Origin: an uncultured Candidatus Saccharibacteria bacterium | GTDB lineage: Bacteria > Patescibacteriota > Saccharimonadia > Saccharimonadales > Saccharimonadaceae | Reading direction: 5' to 3' | Assembly (NCBI GenBank): GCA_947306315.1 | Contig: CAMZGF010000012.1 | Location: 1 to 14,071 of the forward strand | DNA: 14,071 bases | Part shown: piece after piece, positions 8,101-12,714 of the stretch | How the letters are laid out: every line of letters begins with the position of its first letter | Numbering within the stretch: position 1 is the first letter of the stretch | Translations under genes and position numbers: made by a program | The notes under the pieces: generated by a model | Told to the model about the DNA's origin: nothing | Database searches by the model: none | Seen by the model: the letters and a program-made list of their open reading frames with translations, nothing else

Positions 8101-8490
8101 TTCAAAACCGGTAACTTCCATAAAGAAAAATGGGAGTCACATGCAACACTTTATAAATATGCACTCCAACTTCTATTTTATAAACTTCTTCTAAATACCA
8201 GCCCAACCTACAGTAAATACACTATTACAAAAGCGCACATTCTTTTTGTCACCCCTTCCAGCAGTGATCTTGCGTTAGACAGCCTAGACAGTAATGAACT
8301 TGTCCATGATAAAATTTATGAATTCAATAACACAGAAGAGGCTGATTTTAAAGAACTGCTCGAAGCCGTTTATAAACATATTAAAACTCTTGATTTCATC
8401 GACGAAGGCTCAACACTAAAAGTAGCATCAGACGATAAAAAGGGAATCAAGCAAATCAAAGAATTCTGCGACCTTATCAAAAACACTTGA
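5140..8490 (+). CDS. UvrD/PcrA-type helicase fused to a RecB-like PD-(D/E)XK nuclease
   Basis: 1116 residues. An SF1A 3'-5' DNA helicase comes first: Q-motif LNKRQQEAV (3-11), Walker A AGPGTGKT (22-29), motif Ia LTFTEAGANNMRERL, Walker B LLDEFQDT (321-328), motif III GDDDQAIFAFQGA (351-363), motif IV DNYRS (384-388), motif V TAHKSKGLEF (691-700) and motif VI LFFVAITRAKK (745-755). A RecB-type nuclease domain ends the protein: H884 in GTLIHSTFE, D972 in GKIDHI, D987 and K989 in YDFKTG, then the QxxxY-like Q1010/Y1014. All catalytic positions are intact. One polypeptide thus carries both activities found in AddAB/RecBCD, suggesting double-strand-break end processing or DNA degradation after uptake (inference). 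The AddB-type Fe-S cysteine cluster is absent; the nuclease half has one Cys, near the end. The ATG coincides with the predicted transcription start. The stop codon overlaps the -35 of the next unit. Confidence 0.93.
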   Translation: MGLNKRQQEAVDFLNGPLLVLAGPGTGKTQLLSAKVAHILEVTDALPENILCLTFTEAGANNMRERLLSMIGPTASGVNIHTYHAFGSDILAQYKNYAENFDRNLDEPIDTVTQYKIVSSIIDKLPETDILKTTDIRDIIATISEAKSARLSSEQLELIAKTNIKDSEEMNPRLSEVLKNIMKNMKFETGKPIYEEAGKIIAEYISSTPITGKIEKEANIFLLTLDEAIKVEEAKEKPSISGLTKWRNTFFEKDANNNYRLKNFIANKKLLSLSNVMREYEKYLEENKLFDFTDMIEQAVRILKEDDGFRFTLQERYQYILLDEFQDTNPSQFELIKLVAAPEKPDIMAVGDDDQAIFAFQGANASNLIDFQNEFNAHQITLTDNYRSTSEILSLSRKIADQIEGSFAKKRGIDKTLTSIRNDEILDASEKDSLLVNRHEFKAADSEYAWVADQISNLIKSGEKQSDIAIITPKHKYITPLLPYLKAHEEINIAYEKRENVLEDEYIHELTLLARFIYELSIGNNPSYMLLEILTFPFLEIPAIDAVIAMKSYYGDARQALEYLKNSESKKLKSFALFLAEMTAKSFNTPLEQFIDELAGSQPIEIRKDEGFEEYYSNFIPFYAKNEASFKAYNLYENLSILREHIRAHIKTEKSRLKDFIDFLDDYDAAGEAILNTSPYQDSTDSVQILTAHKSKGLEFKHVFIIATDDLSWGNSKGNNNKLSLPKNLELIRHTGHTDDECIRLFFVAITRAKKTLTMTNSKQDFSGKTPKRLEYLAEYEINDNEVCSPYLKNTDVFEHNEISSDSKREDSIEKLWISNYMRPEPELRPILEKSVENFTMTASALTTFVDIVYAGPIEFYKRYILNGPSEPESPSMLFGTLIHSTFENVTNRNLSNNEALNFFKSEVEKLDIEDKEKEKILDRGEISILESLKSFRNILVSNSDNKKAKAEVNLHAEHLMYNGIPITGKIDHINIDEENKTIEIYDFKTGNFHKEKWESHATLYKYALQLLFYKLLLNTSPTYSKYTITKAHILFVTPSSSDLALDSLDSNELVHDKIYEFNNTEEADFKELLEAVYKHIKTLDFIDEGSTLKVASDDKKGIKQIKEFCDLIKNT

Positions 8491-8515
8491 AAAAATATGA
8501 ATAATGTGTTATAAT
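8487..8515 (+). promoter_or_regulatory. Near-consensus promoter of the 8590 small-ORF transcript
   Basis: TTGAAA (8487-8492), a 17-base spacer and TATAAT (8510-8515) preceded by TG (8507-8508). This is the closest match to a housekeeping-sigma consensus in the window. The -35 overlaps the TGA stop of the helicase-nuclease gene. Predicted transcription start is about 8522. Confidence 0.8.
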
Positions 8516-8519
8516 ACAA

Positions 8520-8564
8520 ATATAGGGCTTTTCCCTATGTTTTAGTTTTTGCCAAAAGACTAGA
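8520..8564 (+). promoter_or_regulatory. Tandem 5'-leader hairpins of the small-ORF transcript
   Basis: Hairpin 1: ATAGGG (8522-8527), loop CTTTT, CCCTAT (8533-8538), starting at the predicted +1. Hairpin 2 starts almost directly after: 8541-8550 pairs with 8555-8564 (10 bp including two G-U pairs) around the loop GCCA. Hairpin 1 is followed by GTTTTAGTTTTT, so it can also be read as a weak terminator for the upstream helicase gene or as a promoter-proximal attenuator. 5' hairpins of this sort can protect mRNA from decay. Confidence 0.65.
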
Positions 8565-8570
8565 TCTTTA

Positions 8571-8584
8571 TAGAAAGGGGGTGA
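8571..8584 (+). promoter_or_regulatory. Extended Shine-Dalgarno sequence
   Basis: TAGAAAGGGGGTGA differs by one base (G for A, still able to form a G-U pair) from TAGAAAGGAGGTGA, the typical complement of a bacterial 16S rRNA 3' end. The core ends 8 bases before GTG 8590 and 6 bases before an out-of-frame ATG at 8588. It is by far the longest ribosome binding site in the window. Confidence 0.75.
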
Positions 8585-8589
8585 AGCAT

Positions 8590-8781
8590 GTGTCGGATAC
8601 GCTTATCATAAAAGATGAGAGTACTAATGAATCCAGGGAATTCGTAGCGACAAGCAGTGGATATGCTCAGGCAGCAGCATACCGCAATACGATCATAAGT
8701 AGCGGCCATCAGGTCAGCGATGACGGTAATAGCCTTGGCAGGCTCGAATCGATATACCCTTGTCCTTACAATTACAATTAA
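8590..8781 (+). CDS. 63-residue small protein, unrecognised
   Basis: The GTG start is chosen for its distance from the extended Shine-Dalgarno; an in-frame GTG at 8581 lies inside that site and is unlikely. The product is polar, with a beta-like N-terminus (DTLIIKDES), a helix-prone centre (SGYAQAAAYRNTIISSGHQV, about 24-43) and an odd tail, PCPYNYN. No signal peptide or membrane helix is seen. Codon choice is unlike the neighbours: CAG rather than CAA, AGC/AGT for several serines, AGG and ATA. The transcript also has internal hairpins (8602-8607 with 8614-8619; 8662-8667 with 8676-8681; AGCCT 8731-8735 with AGGCT 8740-8744), so it could instead act as, or double as, a structured RNA. It has its own strong promoter and terminator. 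I do not recognise it; coding status is likely but not certain. Confidence 0.55.
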   Translation: MSDTLIIKDESTNESREFVATSSGYAQAAAYRNTIISSGHQVSDDGNSLGRLESIYPCPYNYN

Positions 8782-8801
8782 ATATACACATGCAACCATA
8801 C

Positions 8802-8832
8802 GGGACGGCACTATTTGCCGTCCCATTTTCTT
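8802..8832 (+). terminator. Rho-independent terminator of the small-ORF transcript
   Basis: GGGACGGC (8802-8809), loop ACTATTT, GCCGTCCC (8817-8824), then ATTTTCTT. An 8-bp GC-rich perfect stem 20 bases after the ORF stop codon, defining a transcript of about 310 nt. Confidence 0.9.
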
Positions 8833-8859
8833 GCAAAATTTTCGCGTTCTGCTTATACT
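8831..8859 (+). promoter_or_regulatory. Promoter of the 84-residue ORF
   Basis: TTGCAA (8831-8836), a 17-base spacer and TATACT (8854-8859). Predicted transcription start is about 8866, giving a leader of about 133 nt, by far the longest in the window. It is the only promoter placed here without TG at the extended position. Its -35 overlaps the T-tail of the preceding terminator. Confidence 0.6.
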
Positions 8860-8907
8860 AATATTATCAACCTACACTTCGGTCACTGGGTTTGAGAAAA
8901 GATTTTA

Positions 8908-8970
8908 GCGGTCGGCATCGTCATTTATACCGGTCGCCAGGAGCCAATAAATCAGGCTCACATAAATGAC
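8908..8970 (+). ncRNA. Candidate structured leader RNA with H-type pseudoknot
   Basis: Three helices can form. S1 pairs GCGGTCGG (8908-8915) with CCGGTCGC (8930-8937): 8 bp in RNA, with two tandem G-U pairs. S2 pairs GTCATTTAT (8920-8928) with ATAAATGAC (8962-8970): a perfect 9 bp. S3 pairs GAGCC (8941-8945) with GGCTC (8955-8959). The 5' strand of S2 lies in the loop of S1, so S1 and S2 either form an H-type pseudoknot with S3 in its third loop, or exclude each other as a switch. Loop sizes (4, 1 and 24 nt) allow the pseudoknot. The element ends 28 nt before the ATG at 8999. It matches no riboswitch family I can name, though the topology (pseudoknot plus embedded hairpin) is like preQ1-II. 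Confidence 0.5.
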
Positions 8971-8998
8971 TTCTAATCTAATAATTTAGGAGTTGTCT

Positions 8999-9253
8999 AT
9001 GAAAATCAATAACAATCAAAATCAAGAACGCGTCGAAGTTATAGCTCTTTTTGGCTATTCGATGACCCCATGCCAACCGCTTACTTTTAAGCGCCAAGGC
9101 TATGAAGAAATCGAAGTCACAGAGCTTCTAAAGTCGCAAGTCAAGTTCATTGGCAAAACGACAAAACACATCTTCGATGTCCTAGCTGGGAATGGGGAAT
9201 ATCGCCTCACTTTCGACTCGGTAGATTTGACTTGGGTAGCCGAGGCAATCTAG
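8999..9253 (+). CDS. 84-residue conserved-looking hypothetical protein
   Basis: The ATG at 8999 follows AGGAG (8988-8992) at six bases; a TTG at 8993 overlaps that site and is rejected. The chain looks mainly beta: VEVIALFGYSMTPCQPLTFKRQGYEEIEVTE, then KHIFDVLAGNGEYRLTFDSVDLTWVAEAI. An 'F.R.G..Y.V ... Y.L.FD...W' pattern like the last part appears in short uncharacterised bacterial proteins (for example DUF6504-like proteins), but the resemblance is from memory and weak. There is one Cys (PCQP) and no signal or membrane segment. Its long structured leader suggests control at the RNA level. A shared bidirectional terminator follows directly. Confidence 0.75.
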   Translation: MKINNNQNQERVEVIALFGYSMTPCQPLTFKRQGYEEIEVTELLKSQVKFIGKTTKHIFDVLAGNGEYRLTFDSVDLTWVAEAI

Positions 9254-9256
9254 TTC

Positions 9257-9287
9257 AAAAAGAACCGCGAGAGCGGTCCTTTTTTTA
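9257..9287. terminator. Bidirectional terminator between convergent genes
   Basis: ACCGC (9264-9268), GAGA tetraloop, GCGGT (9273-9277), extended past one mismatch by AAAAAG/CTTTTTT pairing. T-runs follow in both directions, so it can serve the 84-residue ORF (plus) and the surface protein gene (minus), whose stop codon lies 4 bases away. Confidence 0.85.
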
Positions 9288-9290
9288 TTA

Positions 9291-10886
9291 CTAAATCTTT
9301 AAGATGTATGGATCATTTATAGCGCCAGTACCACCGTCGAAATAAACCCCTTCTTTCAAATAGACAGAAGGATGCACATCCATCGCACATGCTGCATTGT
9401 CCGAATAGACTGGGCCATGATAACTATGATTAATAACAGAATAGTTGTTTGTTTCACTTGCAGCCGGAGAGATAAACCAACCAAGTATATCCTCAAGTGT
9501 TTCCGTACCAGACCCATTAATATCATACAACCATTGGTCATAATAGCATTCAATTGGGTACCCACTAACTGTATTAAGTTTTGATAAGCACTCTAATCTA
9601 TTCGAGCCACCAACAGAATATACCTGGTCTGAAGAATACAATAATCCTACCTTACCAGTCCAAGTTGCCGACCTTTCAGTCTGATCGCAAGCAGGATTAC
9701 TAGTATCATGACAAATATTACCAAGATTATTACTTCGTTCATGCTCATAAATAAACTCCGGCGTAAGCAAAGCAGCACCTTCTTCCGTCCAATCTACTAT
9801 TTCAGAGCCATTATTGTTAAGTGGACTCCCAAGGTACCACACAGCATCATCAATCATTACTTGAGCAGACGACTTCAGAACCTTTGTATGATCAAAATAT
9901 GCTGGATTACCACCCCAGTCTGTTGTAGATAAATATTCACGAATATACCACGCGACATCTTCGTCTAACGCAGTATTAAGATAATCTCCATTTAATTCTT
10001 GCATAAGTTTTGATTTACTATAGTCATTAACGCCATACCCCATATTGAATGATTCGACAGACGAATCAAATGAGAATTGACCTAAACTTTCTACACGAAC
10101 GATCTTCATTCTTCCATCAAAGACACCAACAATACGCCACAACTCATCGTTAAACGAAACGTAGTTATGTGGATTAGCCCCAACGTATCTAATATTACCG
10201 TCTGGGTCGTCGACCGCGAGTTCAGTTTGGCCAGGGGTATTATTTAGCTCATTTATCGTTGTCGCACCAGTCTTTACAACCACATCATCAATACCATTAG
10301 CATACGCAGTGAAAACTAATGTATCTGAGTATAGACCAGAAGTAATGCTGCCAATTTTAAAACCCAACGTCAATGAAAGGTCGTCACTGCTAGAATTCAT
10401 GCTACTCGTCAAACGAGCTATCGTAGCAGGATTGCCGTTTGCGGGGACACTATAAAACTCTAATCCATCTAACGAATAACCCCACGTGTTATTATCCATA
10501 GTATTGCTTGTTTTTGCTTCAGAAAAATCAGACAAAACAACATCTGAAATGTTTGTATCGACATGAGTCATACTAGTATTAGAATCACTATCCTCGAGTG
10601 AAATCGTATACCCATATGGAGAGTTTGTTGAAACACTTGCATTTATTGTGCCTTGGGCAAAATTGTTTGGTCTAACATCAACATCAAGACTCGGATCGGC
10701 AGTAAATGATATTATACTACCAACATTTACGGATATATTTACTTGCGCATCTGAATCAGCGTGTGATTCTATTACAGGAGAATATAGATACACAGAAAGA
10801 ACAGTTAAAAACAAGAAAGCAGAAAAAATACCAAAATTCTCAGTATATCTCTTTACGATTTCATAATCCCGTCGAAATAAACCCAT
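9291..10886 (-). CDS. Large exported surface protein with repeat-like beta domain and Cys-containing C-terminal domain
   Basis: 531 residues. The start is the ATG at 10886, preceded by GGAGG at four bases; an in-frame ATG at 10904 lies too close to the predicted transcription start for that site to serve it. A charged N-terminus (RRDYEIVKR) is followed by a hydrophobic helix (about 18-39) and a plausible signal-peptidase site after SHA (41-43). Residues 47 to about 210 are beta-rich, Ser/Thr/Asn-rich and contain STNSPYGYTISL, a pattern I associate with CPR surface proteins. The C-terminal half opens with NYVSFNDELWRIVGVFDGRMKIV and ends HPSVYLKEG...GTGAINDPYILK, resembling the 'WRI.G....IKL ... 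RPSV.LK ... GT..NPY.L' domain of secreted Firmicutes and CPR proteins. Five cysteines there (NIC, PAC, LEC, IEC, AAC) could form disulfides. There is no LPXTG and no C-terminal anchor. A role in host or surface contact is inference. Confidence 0.85.
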   Translation of the reverse strand: MGLFRRDYEIVKRYTENFGIFSAFLFLTVLSVYLYSPVIESHADSDAQVNISVNVGSIISFTADPSLDVDVRPNNFAQGTINASVSTNSPYGYTISLEDSDSNTSMTHVDTNISDVVLSDFSEAKTSNTMDNNTWGYSLDGLEFYSVPANGNPATIARLTSSMNSSSDDLSLTLGFKIGSITSGLYSDTLVFTAYANGIDDVVVKTGATTINELNNTPGQTELAVDDPDGNIRYVGANPHNYVSFNDELWRIVGVFDGRMKIVRVESLGQFSFDSSVESFNMGYGVNDYSKSKLMQELNGDYLNTALDEDVAWYIREYLSTTDWGGNPAYFDHTKVLKSSAQVMIDDAVWYLGSPLNNNGSEIVDWTEEGAALLTPEFIYEHERSNNLGNICHDTSNPACDQTERSATWTGKVGLLYSSDQVYSVGGSNRLECLSKLNTVSGYPIECYYDQWLYDINGSGTETLEDILGWFISPAASETNNYSVINHSYHGPVYSDNAACAMDVHPSVYLKEGVYFDGGTGAINDPYILKI

Positions 10887-10890
10887 ATAA

Positions 10891-10917
10891 CCTCCATATA
10901 ACATATATATTTTAGCA
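10891..10917 (-). promoter_or_regulatory. Promoter and ribosome binding site of the surface protein gene
   Basis: On the minus strand TGCTAAAAT (10917-10909) is an extended -10, with TTGTTG (10937-10932) 17 bases upstream. The predicted start near 10902 gives a 16-nt leader that contains GGAGG (10895-10891), four bases before the ATG. Position and spacing match the comEC leader. Confidence 0.65.
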
Positions 10918-10960
10918 TAAGATCTTTACAACAACAATTACTTATTGCAGAAAATAATGG

Positions 10961-12241
10961 TTATTCTTCAATTGAGTTATGTTCAGATTTAAGCTTTATT
11001 GCTTCATGATAAATTTCTTCAAAACGTGAGAGTGTACGATTTAAGTCATGTAACTTCGACACCTCAATCGAACCTTCTGAATATTTTTTCTGCAGTTTTT
11101 CATCAGACAAAATTTTCACCATTGCCTTAGCGATTCCATCAATATCACCAGGTTTACACAACTCACCGTTTCGCCCTTTTTGGCAAAGTTCAGAAACAGC
11201 ACCTTTATCAACTGCAATAAGTGGGAGTCCAGTTGCTGCAGCCTCAATTAAAACAATGCCTTGAGTTTCGGTCTCAGAAGCAGTTGCAAAAACTGTTCCC
11301 GAACGATAAATCTCGACAAGTTCTGGTGGCATAATTTTTCCGGTAAATGTAACTTTATCAGAAATACCAAGCTCCGAAACTAACTTCTTTAAATTCGGCA
11401 CGTCAATACCATCGCCAACGATCACCATATCTGCATCAGACACTTTTTTAAGTGCTTTCGAGAAAGCCTTCACAACATTCGAAATTGATTTTTCTGGATC
11501 AACACGACCGATATAAAGCACACGTTTCTTTGATTCTTTGACCCCATATTTCTTCAAAACTTCCGCGCTCGGTTCTCCAGGCTTATACTCAGAAAGATCA
11601 ACACCATTTGAGAGCGCCTCAACCGTAACTTTAAAGCGTTTGCGATTCTTTGGTACGAGATCACCAATCGCCATTTCAGTCGGCATGGTTGCATATTCTG
11701 CATGTTTCAAAAAACTTGCCATGTATGCACGTAACACGGCATCCGTTGGCTTTTTAATCATTTTCGGTTTAAGTAACTTAAACTGACCAGTTACATTATC
11801 CGGATAAGCATGTCCAGTTGAGACTAGAGGCACATCATATTTTCTAACATAACTCATCACTGCAAGTGCAATCGTCTCGGCAGTTTGAAGATGAATTACG
11901 TCCGGCTTAAATTCATTCAAAATATGTTTGACCTCGCTCCAAGGGTTCACACTCCACCAAATTCCATGACGATAAGCAAGTCTCGGAACTGGAAGACCTA
12001 GAATCTTCTTTTTATCAGGAACCGTATTAATCTGATCCGGATAAAATGGAAAGCGCGCCGCTGTAAGATGATATGTCGTTACATTATCCTCAAGATCAAC
12101 ATGATATTTCCCATTAAAACTCGGCGCAATCACAATAACTTCGTGTCCAGCTTTCGCAAGACCGAGCGCGAGATTGTGCGCAAAAACAGCAACACCATTA
12201 ACCTGTGGATAATAGATATCTGAAGCAATTGCTATTTTCAT
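10961..12241 (-). CDS. GT4-family glycosyltransferase (GT-B fold)
   Basis: 426 residues. The N-terminal half has the GT-B donor/acceptor start MKIAIASDIYYPQVNGVAV (1-19, with the NGV loop) and KPDVIHLQT (112-120). The C-terminal half has SNGVDLSEYKPG (211-222), the phosphate-binding LYIGRVDPEKS (242-252, R246 and K251), VIVGDG (273-278) and the EX7E motif between E325 and E333 (ETQGIVLIE), followed by AAATGLPLIAVDKGAVSEL. These define CAZy family GT4. The overall pattern is closest, from memory, to retaining hexosyltransferases that act on lipids, such as diacylglycerol glucosyltransferases or PimB-type mannosyltransferases; the donor and acceptor are not determinable. No membrane helix is present. 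The ATG at 12241 is chosen because the extended -10 at 12251-12259 would start the mRNA only about three bases before it. The ATG at 12262 lies upstream of that -10 and is rejected. Confidence 0.9.
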   Translation of the reverse strand: MKIAIASDIYYPQVNGVAVFAHNLALGLAKAGHEVIVIAPSFNGKYHVDLEDNVTTYHLTAARFPFYPDQINTVPDKKKILGLPVPRLAYRHGIWWSVNPWSEVKHILNEFKPDVIHLQTAETIALAVMSYVRKYDVPLVSTGHAYPDNVTGQFKLLKPKMIKKPTDAVLRAYMASFLKHAEYATMPTEMAIGDLVPKNRKRFKVTVEALSNGVDLSEYKPGEPSAEVLKKYGVKESKKRVLYIGRVDPEKSISNVVKAFSKALKKVSDADMVIVGDGIDVPNLKKLVSELGISDKVTFTGKIMPPELVEIYRSGTVFATASETETQGIVLIEAAATGLPLIAVDKGAVSELCQKGRNGELCKPGDIDGIAKAMVKILSDEKLQKKYSEGSIEVSKLHDLNRTLSRFEEIYHEAIKLKSEHNSIEE

Positions 12242-12259
12242 GTTATAATAATTATAGCA
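12241..12259. promoter_or_regulatory. Back-to-back bidirectional promoter, glycosyltransferase / smpB
   Basis: TGTTATAAT (12241-12249, plus strand) and the reverse complement of TGCTATAAT (12251-12259, minus strand) are separated by a single A, forming a near-palindrome. Predicted starts are about 12256 (toward smpB) and 12244 (toward the glycosyltransferase), each inside the other's -10 hexamer. The glycosyltransferase mRNA would have about 3 leader bases and smpB about 21, the latter without a recognisable Shine-Dalgarno. Confidence 0.7.
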
Positions 12260-12276
12260 CAAATAGATTATTCGTC

Positions 12277-12714
12277 ATGAGCAGACAGGGAAAGAAAAAG
12301 CAACAAAACAACACCGTGACCATCAACCGTCGCGCTTCTTTTGATTACAAACTTGGCGAAGAAATCAAATGCGGACTCGCCCTTACCGGGCCTGAAGTTC
12401 GTTTAATTCGCGACCATCATGTCCAACTTAAAGGCTCATTCGTCACGCTCCGAAACGGCGAACTCTGGTTAAATAATCTTACTCTCGGCCCTGAAACCGC
12501 ACGAAATATCAAACTTCTCGCAACAAAAAGACAAATCCACTCTTTAGAACGCGCAAAACAAGATGGCATGACCATCGTTCCAACAAAACTTTATGGCGGC
12601 AGTCGTTACATAAAACTCGACATTGCAATTGCTGAAGGTAAGAAAAAATATGACAAACGTCAATCCATTAAACAGAAGGATCTAGACCGAGAAAACAGAA
12701 GGAGAATGTTCTAA
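12277..12714 (+). CDS. smpB: SsrA (tmRNA)-binding protein SmpB
   Basis: 145 residues. SmpB delivers tmRNA to stalled ribosomes for trans-translation. A basic N-tail (SRQGKKKQQNN) precedes the OB-fold core: NRRASFDYKLGEEIKCGLALTG (17-38), PEVRLIR (39-45, the family's 'EVKSLR'), LKGSFVTLRNGELWLNN (51-67), KLLATKRQIHSL (79-90), GMTIVPTKLY (97-106) and GKKKYDKRQSIKQKD (121-135), which is the highly conserved tail that reaches into the mRNA channel. The loop between WLNN and KLL is about ten residues shorter than in typical 150-160-residue SmpB, where 'HISPY...HDPLRPRK' normally sits. The start is the ATG at 12277; upstream in-frame codons lie before the promoter. The stop shares a base with the next ATG (TAATG), so xth is translationally coupled. 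No tmRNA gene is seen in the window. Confidence 0.95.
   Translation: MSRQGKKKQQNNTVTINRRASFDYKLGEEIKCGLALTGPEVRLIRDHHVQLKGSFVTLRNGELWLNNLTLGPETARNIKLLATKRQIHSLERAKQDGMTIVPTKLYGGSRYIKLDIAIAEGKKKYDKRQSIKQKDLDRENRRRMF

Noticed and set aside
8560..8826. 88-codon minus-strand ORF opposite the small ORF
   Set aside because: It spans the plus-strand terminator and the Shine-Dalgarno, has no ribosome binding site or promoter of its own, and the product has no coherent domain.
8522..8832. tmRNA, RNase P RNA, 6S RNA or SRP RNA
   Set aside because: None of the diagnostic segments is present: no tRNA-like ends with CCA, no P4 consensus, no SRP GGAA core, no long 6S-like closing stem.
8900..8970. tRNA gene in the structured leader
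   Set aside because: There is no cloverleaf, T-arm consensus or acceptor stem; the pairing found is a pseudoknot plus hairpin.
9291..10904. Target protein of a diversity-generating retroelement
   Set aside because: No reverse transcriptase, template repeat or duplicated variable region is seen in the window.
12242..12262. Upstream ATG of the glycosyltransferase adding seven residues
   Set aside because: It lies behind the minus-strand -10; homologous GT4 proteins begin MKIAI, which matches the ATG at 12241.
12205..12276. 24-residue N-terminal extension of SmpB
   Set aside because: It overlaps the glycosyltransferase start and the promoter; SmpB begins with the basic tail at 12277.
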